Shown here piece by piece: positions 1 through 7,174 of a DNA stretch of 64,000 bases. The notes beneath the pieces are model-generated. The model ran no database searches and was not told the DNA's origin. It was given only the letters and a program-made list of their open reading frames with translations. Both the position numbers and the translations under genes were made by a program. Source of the DNA: Mucilaginibacter sp. SMC90 (GTDB taxonomy: Bacteria; Bacteroidota; Bacteroidia; Sphingobacteriales; Sphingobacteriaceae); NCBI RefSeq assembly GCF_022811725.1, contig NZ_CP094527.1:4030001-4094000 (forward strand), written 5' to 3'. Positions within the stretch are counted from its first letter, which is position 1; every line of letters starts with the position of its first letter.

Positions 1-244
1 GGATCAGGTGCGCTTCCTGGTTTTTATAACCAAAACCGATTAATGCCGAAAGAAATTCTGCCTCGGTTGTTTCGGTATCTTCAAAAAGATCATGACAAAG
101 GCCTGTTTCGTAACCCAAAGGGATTATGGAGGCTAACTCGGCAACAGCAATAAGATGATTGATGTAAGGCTCAGTGGTACGCCTGATCAGCTGACCTTTG
201 TGCCGCTGTTTTATCCATTCGAGTAATTTATCCCTACGGTTCAT
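1..244 (-). CDS. RelA/SpoT-type HD-domain protein, N-terminal part (cut by window edge)
   Basis: Translating the minus strand from an ATG at 244 gives 81 open residues to the window edge; the C-terminus is missing. The segment carries the motif CHDLFEDT, the metal-binding His-Asp and Glu-Asp pattern of the HD domains in RelA/SpoT and small (p)ppGpp-hydrolase-like proteins. It is preceded by a basic start and a helix with HLIAVAELA. The start codon overlaps the stop of the upstream DUF1543 gene as ATGA, so it is very probably translated by coupling as the last gene of a three- or four-gene minus-strand operon. Family knowledge suggests a metal-dependent phosphohydrolase. Whether it acts on (p)ppGpp or another nucleotide cannot be told from this fragment. 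Confidence 0.75.
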   Translation of the reverse strand, partial: MNRRDKLLEWIKQRHKGQLIRRTTEPYINHLIAVAELASIIPLGYETGLCHDLFEDTETTEAEFLSALIGFGYKNQEAHLI

Positions 245-798
245 TTAAGTTTATCCAGTTTAAAATATCCTAAATGAATCTCATCCTCTGGCATATTGCT
301 TCCATCGCCGAAAACGATGTGATACTTGGCTTTCAGGGCCGGCGAAAGCAAATCCTGGACATTGTGAACACTATCAACATCAACCCCATATTTTTCATCG
401 ATATGAGCGGTGGCGATGCCTTTTAACGAGTTGGTTTTAAAAAACAGGCTTTTTTTTGCGAATTGGATAGCAGCTTGACGGGTATTTTTTACCGTGAGTA
501 CTGTGTAGTGCTGTTCTTCAAGCTTCCCTGTAGCGTAGCCGCCAAGATTTAAAAAGAATAGTTTGTTAGCGGATACAGGACTTTCACCATTTAAAGGAAC
601 AACCTGCACTGCAAAACCATCAACCTTAGTTACTTCCCGCCAGCCGTCAATGTGCAGGCTACCACCTGCCTCCGGCCAGAACGCCCGGACTTGGGGCACT
701 AAGTCACGCAAGCTTTCAGCAATGCCAAAGAAAAAATCATGTTGTTCAACTACCCTGCCAGGCGCTTCGGCCCCCAACAGTAAAAGGTATAACTTCAT
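241..798 (-). CDS. DUF1543 domain-containing protein
   Basis: A 185-residue cytoplasmic protein with no signal peptide. It begins MKLYLLLLGAEAPGRVVEQHD and contains two related halves: one around GIAESLRDLVPQVRAFWPEA and one around FFLNLGGYATGKLEEQHYT, each followed by a 'HID/DVDSV' block. This is the layout I recognise from DUF1543 proteins, whose biochemical role is unknown. It sits between an FAD/NAD(P)-binding enzyme and an HD-domain protein, with 4-base ATGA overlaps on both sides, which strongly implies coordinated production of all three. The start is fixed by that overlap. Family assignment is from memory of sequence pattern; function is not assignable. Confidence 0.8.
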   Translation of the reverse strand: MKLYLLLLGAEAPGRVVEQHDFFFGIAESLRDLVPQVRAFWPEAGGSLHIDGWREVTKVDGFAVQVVPLNGESPVSANKLFFLNLGGYATGKLEEQHYTVLTVKNTRQAAIQFAKKSLFFKTNSLKGIATAHIDEKYGVDVDSVHNVQDLLSPALKAKYHIVFGDGSNMPEDEIHLGYFKLDKLK

Positions 799-2501
799 AC
801 CATTAATCTTTCAATAATGATACCAGATACCTCTTCACTAAAATCAAGACCGGAATAATCTGGGTTATACCCCCCGATATAAGGCACCGCCATCATATAG
901 ATCCGTTCATTAAAAGCCCCATATGCATCAATCACCTGGAAATGATCATTAATAGTGATGCCGGAGACTTTTAAATAGTAATCGCCCCGTTCATCCTTCG
1001 AAACCGGCTTACCGGCATTCATCGCCTTAAGTCCTTCGTCTGCAGATTGAAATTTGAGTTTGGCAGGCGTAACAGTTCGCTTTTCGATTAGGCTTTTAAA
1101 CGGCAGGTCCTCAAATGCCAAATGCGGTTGGCCTACGCAATCTATATAAGTTTGATAATGTAAACTTTGCTCATTTTTATGTTCATCTGTATAATTATAA
1201 ATGGCTCCGCCACTCTCATCTGGTTCAACCCTACTTTCCTCACCAACCGGGATCAGCTCCAACACGCCTGCCCAGTGTAGCGCCAGTAACTCTTCGCTCG
1301 AACTTTGAGGCATATAAGCTATCACGACAGAAATAAGTGGCGTAAGGGATTGCTGTAACCGCTGCATATCCTCGGCAGAAAGATGTTTGGCGGGATAGTT
1401 TAAAGCAAAACTTAAAACGCCCAGCATTTCCTTCCAATAGATGGATTTTTTAAGTTTGATCGATCTCTCAGCTTCGGCATATTCGGCTTTTAATAATTGG
1501 AAAGGGTCGAGTTCCTCGCGCAAAGCCATCATGGCATCCACAAATTCTTCCAGGCGCATATCTTTGATCTTCTCATAAAACTCCGGTTCTTTTTCCTTTA
1601 TCGGCAATTTAAAGTCCCGTTCAAAAATATAATCCAACGACAAAAATCCATCGTTAGCTTTGATATGAGCTTTGATCTCGTCTTTGCTCAACAGGCTATC
1701 ATTTGATAAATGCGAATCTTCCAAATGAAAACGTACCGCTGGCAGCATGCCATTCCGGGTATGCATTACCATTTTAAAATCGGGATGTGAGGCGAAAGGC
1801 GTATAAAAAAGCTTGCCGTTGTTGTCCTTATCAAAAGTACCGTTATATCGGGCAAGTGTCCGGATAGCATCAACTGCAGTGAGAGACGAACCTTTTATGG
1901 CAACCGGGTGGTTAAGCTTTAGGGCGAGTTTTACCGGGGGATACGGCGAATCAAAATAATTGGGAATGCTTCCCTCATGCTTTCTCGGCCAGTTATGGCC
2001 GGTGCAAATGATCACGTGATCAAATTCAGATTGCTCGCCATCTTCTGTTTCTATAATTACCAATCCTTTTTCAGGCCGATCAATAATATCTGATACGGTG
2101 GTATTGTAATGTACATTATAAGTGATACCTGTTTCCCGGGCTTGTTTTTGAAGCAAATCGAATTGCGCTGTGAGATATTGACCAAACAACAAACGCGGCA
2201 GCACTTTGTACTCGTTAAAGCGGGCTGCATCAATATGGTATTTGTCCAGCGTATCTTTAGAAATGGTCTTAACCCAGTCATCCAGAGAAGTTACCAAGAG
2301 TGGGATCTCATTACCCGACACATTGGTAATATGCTCATCATTGGCACCTTCAGCACTATAAGGCATGCCTGATCCTAACTTATTTTTACGCTCGAAAATG
2401 GTAATATTCAGATCTGTGTTCCCTGTATTTACCAGTCGCTTGAACATGAACAGGCCGCTTGGGCCCCCGCCCAGTATGGCTATGCGTTTTTTATCTTCCA
2501 A
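795..2501 (-). CDS. FAD/NAD(P)-binding protein (PF13454-like)
   Basis: A 568-residue flavoprotein. The N-terminus has a dinucleotide-binding motif, GGGPSGLFMFKRL at about residues 10-22, followed by the acidic IFERKNKLG segment that ends the first Rossmann beta-alpha-beta unit. HVIICTGHNWPR near residue 165 resembles the second FAD contact (the ATG-like motif). The length and the MPYSAEG segment after the first motif fit the FAD-NAD(P)-binding family of PF13454. The start is a TTG at 2501; an in-frame stop lies a few codons upstream and no ATG is available before the Rossmann motif. Its stop overlaps the DUF1543 start (ATGA). It likely oxidises or reduces a small molecule in the cytoplasm; the substrate is unknown. 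Confidence 0.8.
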   Translation of the reverse strand: MEDKKRIAILGGGPSGLFMFKRLVNTGNTDLNITIFERKNKLGSGMPYSAEGANDEHITNVSGNEIPLLVTSLDDWVKTISKDTLDKYHIDAARFNEYKVLPRLLFGQYLTAQFDLLQKQARETGITYNVHYNTTVSDIIDRPEKGLVIIETEDGEQSEFDHVIICTGHNWPRKHEGSIPNYFDSPYPPVKLALKLNHPVAIKGSSLTAVDAIRTLARYNGTFDKDNNGKLFYTPFASHPDFKMVMHTRNGMLPAVRFHLEDSHLSNDSLLSKDEIKAHIKANDGFLSLDYIFERDFKLPIKEKEPEFYEKIKDMRLEEFVDAMMALREELDPFQLLKAEYAEAERSIKLKKSIYWKEMLGVLSFALNYPAKHLSAEDMQRLQQSLTPLISVVIAYMPQSSSEELLALHWAGVLELIPVGEESRVEPDESGGAIYNYTDEHKNEQSLHYQTYIDCVGQPHLAFEDLPFKSLIEKRTVTPAKLKFQSADEGLKAMNAGKPVSKDERGDYYLKVSGITINDHFQVIDAYGAFNERIYMMAVPYIGGYNPDYSGLDFSEEVSGIIIERLMV

Positions 2502-2549
2502 TTTATTAAGACCTGGGGATTAGATAAATGCTAATATTAATCGTAGCGG

Positions 2550-2900
2550 CTAATTATCTTTTATTTGGTTCCAGAGCGCGGGGTTATCGCGGATATCGCT
2601 CAGGTGTTCAATCACTTCCTGTACTTCATCATTATTTAATTCCCTTTGTCCATCTGCAGTATAAGTGAATAGTTTACCAGGTAATTCAAATGTGATGTAA
2701 CCGAAATACTCGGGATCTTTAATTCGTTCCAGATGCAGGGTACTCTCCTTACTCCTGCTTATCAAAGGGTTACCAGCGCCAATATCGAGAAAAATACTGT
2801 ACGTATGGGTAATGATCGTATGGCCATTCAAATGAGCAGCAGTATCCGGGATCACCATTAACGGGTAACTTTGTTCGAGTTGAAAAAATAGCGGGTTCAT
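2550..2900 (-). CDS. Hypothetical protein (116 aa)
   Basis: An open frame with a TTG at 2936 and an ATG at 2900; I prefer the ATG, which starts MNPLFFQLEQSYPLMVIPD. The product is soluble and mildly acidic, with no signal peptide or membrane segment. The middle is beta-rich (a THTYSIFLDIG stretch) and the C-terminus is a helix (NNDEVQEVIEHLSDI). It ends 48 bases before the FAD/NAD(P)-binding gene on the same strand, so it may be the first gene of that operon. I do not recognise the family and assign no function. Confidence 0.55.
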   Translation of the reverse strand: MNPLFFQLEQSYPLMVIPDTAAHLNGHTIITHTYSIFLDIGAGNPLISRSKESTLHLERIKDPEYFGYITFELPGKLFTYTADGQRELNNDEVQEVIEHLSDIRDNPALWNQIKDN

Positions 2901-3069
2901 GCTGCTATAGTTGTTTATAGCTACTACAATATGCAACCTGTTTAGTTTTAGCCAGGTAACCTAAAATATTAGTAAATAATATTTTCTCTTATAAATTAAC
3001 CAAAACCCTTCAGTCTAAAATTATTATGAACTAAATAGACAGAGCGCCGATGTAAAGTTTATCGCCGGT

Positions 3070-3216
3070 TTAGCGTGAGTTTATTTTACCTGAACCATCA
3101 GCAGCTTTAATAGCATAACTTGATCGGATGGCCATAAATGCAAAAAAAACAATTGTGCTGATGGCAAGTATAATATAGATATAGTCTACGGTTTTAAATG
3201 AGTTCTCTTTGGTCAT
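3070..3216 (-). CDS. Small single-pass membrane protein (48 aa), hypothetical
   Basis: A 48-codon frame starting ATG at 3216 and ending TAA at 3070. It has a polar N-terminus (MTKENSFKT), one clear hydrophobic segment of about 20 residues (YIYIILAISTIVFFAFMA), then a short Arg/Lys-containing tail. This shape, and the charge balance on either side of the segment, suit a one-span inner-membrane microprotein. It lies alone between two minus-strand units with its own upstream space. No family is recognised; support rests only on length, composition and the clean membrane segment. Confidence 0.4.
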   Translation of the reverse strand: MTKENSFKTVDYIYIILAISTIVFFAFMAIRSSYAIKAADGSGKINSR

Positions 3217-3451
3217 AATACTTCAATTAATCAAATATAACTATTTCTTTTACAGGCGTTAAGAATACCTCACTCTATATGGCTTTAATCGTAAATCAAT
3301 GATACATCGTCCACTTTAGTTAACATTAAAGGGAAACATCAGCGGTAAAAAAATGGTTGAGTTAGCCTGCACCTGGCTATTATTTACTAACGCCATTCCT
3401 CCATCGGGTTGTACGCAACCAGATATTGTAATCCGTTAACATGAATAGCTT

Positions 3452-3706
3452 TCAAAGTAACAGGTTCTGTGAGCGGGAACGAGAGGGGGCCGTCTCAACC
3501 ACGTTTAGCATTCGGGCGAGTTGCTCAATACCTGGTTCAACAGATACACTTACACGAAATTGTTTCTCAATCGCTATTTTATCGGCTTTATCAACCAATT
3601 TCAATTGCCATGGCTTATCTTGCTTAAAGCCATGTTCTATTGCTATGTTCCGTATATCAAACAGGTATTCCATTACTTGCGTGTTTCTAACTCCGTTTGT
3701 CTTCAA
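3452..3706 (-). CDS. Hypothetical helical protein (84 aa), coupled to a Lys-rich small protein
   Basis: An 84-residue frame whose TTG start at 3706 shares bases with the TGA of the upstream 45-aa gene (TTGA). An internal ATG at 3673 is the alternative start. The product is predicted helical and charged, with the stretch VMEYLFDIRNIAIEHGFKQD followed by a KLVDKADKIAIEKQFRV helix. There is no signal or membrane segment. The overlap with the small upstream gene is the main argument that it is real, since random frames rarely stack this way. The opposite-strand frames here look like shadows. Function unknown. Confidence 0.5.
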   Translation of the reverse strand: MKTNGVRNTQVMEYLFDIRNIAIEHGFKQDKPWQLKLVDKADKIAIEKQFRVSVSVEPGIEQLARMLNVVETAPSRSRSQNLLL

Positions 3707-3840
3707 TCTTTTTTCTTTTTATTAATTGATAAACTATCGCTTGATGCCGATTTTTTACCTGCCTGATAATCTGAAGTCAACTTATTACCGCCTACTGCGG
3801 GAGCCTTTTTTACGTTTTTACTACCTTTATCTTTACTCAT
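3703..3840 (-). CDS. Lysine-rich small protein (45 aa)
   Basis: ATG at 3840 to TGA at 3703. The product begins MSKDKGSKNVKKAPAVGGNK and ends in a KKKKD tail, with a short SDYQAGKKSASSDS middle. It is highly basic, lacks hydrophobic segments, and is probably disordered. Small Lys-rich proteins starting MSKDKGxKNVKKAP are familiar to me from Sphingobacteriaceae genomes, though I cannot check this. The stop overlaps the TTG start of the next gene. A nucleic-acid-binding or stress-related role would be a guess from charge only. Confidence 0.55.
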   Translation of the reverse strand: MSKDKGSKNVKKAPAVGGNKLTSDYQAGKKSASSDSLSINKKKKD

Positions 3841-3965
3841 GATTGTTTTTCGATTAATACCATTTCGTCGTGCGTTTTTTCAGGAAATCACTTCAGCAAT
3901 TTCATAAAATTCTGTTTGTATATTCAAACCTTATTTGTGGACATCGAGATTAGAAAGCAACAAAA

Positions 3966-3993
3966 AAGCATCCGATTTTATCAATGGATGCTT
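3966..3993 (-). terminator. Intrinsic terminator after the cold-shock gene
   Basis: AAGCATCC (3966-3973) pairs with GGATGCTT (3986-3993) around a 12-base loop. On the minus strand the hairpin runs into a T tract (3967-3962). It lies 24 bases after the stop of the cold-shock gene. Confidence 0.7.
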
Positions 3994-4016
3994 AAGCGAA
4001 TTTGATATTGTGATGA

Positions 4017-4211
4017 TTAGATTACTTTAACATTGATCGCATTAAGACCTTTGCGGCCTTCTTCTACATCGTAAGCTACCTGGTCGTTATCGCGGATTTC
4101 GTCGATTAAACCTGTAACGTGCACGAAAATTTCACTTCTGTTGTCATTTTGTGAAATAAATCCAAAGCCTTTTGTGGCATTAAAAAATTTCACAGTTCCT
4201 TCTTTTTGCAT
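4017..4211 (-). CDS. Cold-shock domain protein (CspA family)
   Basis: A 64-residue protein consisting of a single cold-shock (OB-fold) domain of usual length. The RNA-binding motifs are both present: RNP1 as KGFGFI at residues 14-19 and RNP2 as IFVHVT at about 28-33. It starts MQKEGTVKFFN, the family-typical beginning. Such proteins bind single-stranded RNA and DNA and melt RNA structure in the cytoplasm. The gene is monocistronic: it has a long AT-rich upstream leader (4212-4308) and its own terminator downstream. Cold-shock genes are often controlled through long 5' leaders, but I cannot show that here. Family assignment is secure. Confidence 0.95.
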   Translation of the reverse strand: MQKEGTVKFFNATKGFGFISQNDNRSEIFVHVTGLIDEIRDNDQVAYDVEEGRKGLNAINVKVI

Positions 4212-4308
4212 TATATGTTTTTTAATAAGTAAGCAAGGTACAAATTAAATTCCGTTATTTATTTTTTATTTAAAATATTTAACAAAAAGTTAAATTGATT
4301 GCTGCATA

Positions 4309-4464
4309 TCATTTAATCAATTTGAAGCCTAATGTACCTGGGAAATGGTGGTTTTTCGGATCAGACAGGCTGTTCGTCGCCGTCAACTGTCCGGGCTTGT
4401 ATTTGGCGATATTTAGGCCCACTTTATAACAGGCGATACAAATTCCTTCATAGCCTTTAAACAT
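4309..4464 (-). CDS. Hypothetical small protein (51 aa)
   Basis: ATG at 4464 to TGA at 4309. It starts 18 bases after the stop of the DUF4385 gene on the same strand. The product begins MFKGYEGICIACYKVG, so it has a Cys-x2-Cys pair, and continues with a Lys/Pro-containing polar region. A single CxxC is not enough to call a zinc ribbon. The close spacing behind DUF4385 is the best support; otherwise it could be chance. Function unknown. Confidence 0.35.
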   Translation of the reverse strand: MFKGYEGICIACYKVGLNIAKYKPGQLTATNSLSDPKNHHFPGTLGFKLIK

Positions 4465-4482
4465 TTTCCGGCAGATCCAGCT

Positions 4483-4965
4483 TTAACCTCTTTCATGTTT
4501 CCATTTCTTTTTCAAGCTGCTGTAAACTATATCGCCTTCTGCTGCTTGCCATCGTTTATAAAAGATGGCTGCTGCTGCCGCTTTCTCCGGCTCGCCAGTT
4601 CCCCGCTCCATTTGTGCATAATCATCCTCGGCATCATATTTTTTGCCGCCTTTGTAATTCGCATACCGGCGGGCACGGGTGTAACCCATCTGTAAATACT
4701 TGCGTGCCATGTCTGCCCCCACAAAATCACCGTTATCTATGTATGTTTCGAACAAATCGAATATCTTTTCGCTGATCTGTTCGGCGACTTCCTCGTTAAG
4801 AAAACGCCAATACTGCCCGATTTCACTTTTATAAGGTTCGCAGATCAGAACACCCTGTTCTCCCTTACCTACCCGGTACAACTCCGGGTGTTCCCGATAA
4901 TTAATATCCGGCTTCCAGGCATAAGAAGACTTGTCAAAATCCAGGTAAGATGGCCGGTTAGTCAT
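4483..4965 (-). CDS. DUF4385 domain-containing protein
   Basis: A 160-residue soluble protein. I take the ATG at 4965 (MTNRPSYLDFDKSSY); a longer frame upstream would run back through the terminator hairpin at 4984-5011 into the neighbouring gene and is not credible. The conserved blocks HPELYRVGKGEQGVLICEPY, DFVGADMARKYLQMGYTRA and RRYANYKGGKKYD match what I know of DUF4385, a family of unknown function found across bacteria, fungi and large viruses. Total length is usual for the family. The C-terminus is helical with a KRWQAAEGD region. It is transcribed away from the PA2169-type gene and separated from it by a terminator. Confidence 0.85.
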   Translation of the reverse strand: MTNRPSYLDFDKSSYAWKPDINYREHPELYRVGKGEQGVLICEPYKSEIGQYWRFLNEEVAEQISEKIFDLFETYIDNGDFVGADMARKYLQMGYTRARRYANYKGGKKYDAEDDYAQMERGTGEPEKAAAAAIFYKRWQAAEGDIVYSSLKKKWKHERG

Positions 4966-4983
4966 ATCTAAAAGCGTACACAA

Positions 4984-5011
4984 AAAAAGCCGCCCGATTA
5001 GGCGGCTTTTT
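4984..5011. terminator. Strong GC-rich terminator hairpin, bidirectional form
   Basis: GCCGCC (4989-4994) pairs with GGCGGC (5001-5006) around a 6-base loop, with A runs on the left and T runs on the right extending the stem. On the minus strand it follows the PA2169-type gene by about 16 bases and ends in a 7-base T tract. Confidence 0.85.
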
Positions 5012-5026
5012 AAAATTATTAGTTCA

Positions 5027-5482
5027 TTAGTTTTTAGCAGCATCGCGCAACGCCTTGATCTGGTCATGCGCGGCGTTGATCTCCGTAGCCTGACTGCTAA
5101 CCGTTTGTACGGCTTCGGCCGGCAATTCGCCGCCGCTCAGGGCATCGTTGTAAGCTTTTTTGATCGCATCCTCACCGCGCTCTGCTTCTGAGAGGATACT
5201 GGCGCGGTCACTACCCCCGAAGATCGATTTCACATCAATCCAGGCACGGTGCAAAGTTCCGCCCACGCTATTTCCAGTTTCTACTTCTTCGGCGTCGCCA
5301 ACCAATGCAGCTAACTCCTGGCCATTTTTGCGGCTTTGCTCGGCATAACCCTGGAACAACTCCTTCAGGTCAATGTTTTCGTCTTTAATATCCGCGATCG
5401 CTTTTTCAAAACCCGCTACACGGTCGTTGTTAATCTCGATCAGGTCGTTCAGTACGCCTGTTGCATTTGTTGTAGTTGCCAT
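5027..5482 (-). CDS. PA2169-family four-helix-bundle protein (DUF2383)
   Basis: A 151-residue, acidic, wholly helical protein. It begins MATTTNATGVLNDLIEINND, followed by helices with GFEKAIADIKDENIDLKELF, AEQSRKNGQELAALV, a GTLHRAWIDVKSIFGG linker and ERGEDAIKKAYNDAL. This is the pattern of DUF2383/PA2169 proteins, ferritin-like bundles often induced by general stress. No signal peptide is present, so it is cytoplasmic. The usual di-iron ExxH motif is not obvious, so I make no claim of metal binding. The upstream region (5483-5611) is divergent to a small plus-strand gene. The gene ends just before a strong terminator and is monocistronic. Confidence 0.85.
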   Translation of the reverse strand: MATTTNATGVLNDLIEINNDRVAGFEKAIADIKDENIDLKELFQGYAEQSRKNGQELAALVGDAEEVETGNSVGGTLHRAWIDVKSIFGGSDRASILSEAERGEDAIKKAYNDALSGGELPAEAVQTVSSQATEINAAHDQIKALRDAAKN

Positions 5483-5611
5483 AATGTTTTTCTTTTTAGA
5501 TAGGCTTCATACTGTCCCAATACCATGCCAAATATTGTCATCACCGGTATTTTAGCTAACACTATTAATGGAATAAAAGTTGTTGTATAGGCGCAGACAA
5601 ACACAAAAATC

Positions 5612-5728
5612 ATGGCAACTAAAAAGAAAAAGGATCCCTGCTGGTCAGGCTACACTAAAGAAGGAATGAAAAAGAAAGACGGCAAAACTGTACCGAATTG
5701 CGTCAAAGATTCTTCTAAAAAGGACTAA
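5612..5728 (+). CDS. Lysine-rich 38-aa protein with DPCW...PNCV motif
   Basis: ATG at 5612 to TAA at 5726-5728. The product starts MATKKKKDPCWSGYTKEGMK and ends VPNCVKDSSKKD. It has two Cys placed in a DPCWxGY / K-x-VPNCV frame. I recall this short Cys-Trp/Asn-Cys-Val pattern from the ends of larger phage and virus proteins and from small bacterial proteins, but no function is established that I know of. It is basic and probably disordered, with no membrane segment. It stands alone, divergent from the PA2169-type gene. Confidence 0.55.
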   Translation: MATKKKKDPCWSGYTKEGMKKKDGKTVPNCVKDSSKKD

Positions 5729-5949
5729 TCAAGGTAAGGAATCATTTCCGGAGAACAGCATAGTCACTATAGAGATAGTACGTCATTCGGATACAACTCT
5801 CTTGATTATGCTTGAACAATAATGTCAGCAATAAGCTTCAGTAATTCATAATTTTAGATGTACTTTACCGACCCGCTTCATGCTGTTTGGCATAAACCAA
5901 TTAGCAATTAGCAATTTACAAACACATAACGTAACATATCAGAAACATA

Positions 5950-7152
5950 ATGCGCGTTAACAACAAGGTACTGATCTCCGGTGCAAGTATTGCTGGCCCT
6001 ATACTGGCGTTTTGGCTTGCTAAATTCGGTTTTGATGTCACGATAGTGGAGCGTTCGAAATCACTAAGAATGGGTGGCCAAAATCTGGATATAAGGGGCG
6101 CTGGTCGTGCTGTTGCGAAAATGATGGGTATAGAAAAAGAGATCCTTGCTGCAAATACCGGGGAGATCGGCCTGCAGTTTGTTGATAGCGATAACAAGGT
6201 TAAGGCTGCCTTTCCGAGCGATGGTGCTGGTAGCTTTACCAGCGAAGCAGAAATTTTGCGGGGCGACCTTGTTAATATACTATACAACCATACGAAAGAT
6301 GACGTGAAATATGTTTTTGGTAAGCATATAACAGCAATTGACCAGAGCGATAGCAAAGTTAATGTAACCTTTAGTGATGATACCAAGGAGGTATATGATT
6401 TGCTAATCGCCGCCGACGGCGTTCGGTCAACCACACGGGCTTTGATTTTTGGCGATGAGCCAAAAGTTAAATTTACCGGGCTATATAATGCCTGGTACAC
6501 CATCCCTAAAACAGAGACAGATACCCGGTGGGCCCGCTGGTACACGGCAACAGGATCAAGGGTTATGTTGATCCGGCCGGATAATCATGGTACGGTCCGG
6601 GCATCATTCAGTTTTCTTTCAGATGACGCCGACATACAAAAGTTATCAGCAGGCGAACAAAAAAAGATCCTGAAAGAAAAACTGTCGGGTGCCGGATGGG
6701 AAGAAAAGCGTTTGACAGAAGAGATCGAAAAAAGCGATGATGTGTATTTCGACGGAATCAGTCAGATTCATGCCCCAAGATGGTTCAATGGTCGTACAGG
6801 GATGATCGGGGATGCGGCTTATTGTCCCACTCCCTTAACAGGTATGGGTACAACATTGGCTATTGTTGGCGCTTATTTGTTAGCTGGAGAACTGTCCCGG
6901 CATAGTAAGCATGAAGACGCCTTCCTCGCCTATGAAAAACGCATGCGCCCCTTTGTTGAAAAAGTTCAAAGTCTGCCGCCTGGAGTTCCGTGGCTTGCAC
7001 ATCCAAAATCTAAATTCGGCGTAGCTGTAGTTAATACGGTAGCGGGAATATTGGCAAGCAGTTTTGTAAAAAGAATCGGTAGGCTTTTTGCAAGTAAAAA
7101 CAAAGATGTGACAAAAGATGAAATTGAGCTACCTGATTTTAAAACCGTTTAA
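5950..7152 (+). CDS. FAD-dependent monooxygenase (PF01494 type)
   Basis: A 400-residue soluble flavoprotein of the aromatic-hydroxylase/TetX-like class. The N-terminal Rossmann motif is GASIAGPILAFWLAKFG (about residues 11-27; an Ala/Ser variant of GxGxxG) followed by the acidic VER. The middle has the DG motif AADGVRSTTRALIFGDEP (about 155-172), and the C-terminal half has the GD motif MIGDAAYCPTPLTGMGT (about 289-305) that contacts FAD ribityl. These are the three signatures of NAD(P)H-dependent flavin monooxygenases that hydroxylate aromatic or polyketide-like substrates. The gene is monocistronic and convergent with the RNA-ligase-like gene. The substrate is unknown; antibiotic inactivation is only one possibility. 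Confidence 0.88.
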   Translation: MRVNNKVLISGASIAGPILAFWLAKFGFDVTIVERSKSLRMGGQNLDIRGAGRAVAKMMGIEKEILAANTGEIGLQFVDSDNKVKAAFPSDGAGSFTSEAEILRGDLVNILYNHTKDDVKYVFGKHITAIDQSDSKVNVTFSDDTKEVYDLLIAADGVRSTTRALIFGDEPKVKFTGLYNAWYTIPKTETDTRWARWYTATGSRVMLIRPDNHGTVRASFSFLSDDADIQKLSAGEQKKILKEKLSGAGWEEKRLTEEIEKSDDVYFDGISQIHAPRWFNGRTGMIGDAAYCPTPLTGMGTTLAIVGAYLLAGELSRHSKHEDAFLAYEKRMRPFVEKVQSLPPGVPWLAHPKSKFGVAVVNTVAGILASSFVKRIGRLFASKNKDVTKDEIELPDFKTV

Positions 7153-7174
7153 TAAATAATACCATACCTTAATT

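Noticed and set aside
5916..6545. 209-residue frame on the minus strand
   Set aside because: Antisense to the flavin monooxygenase, low-complexity Ser/Ile-rich text, no family features; a shadow of the real gene.
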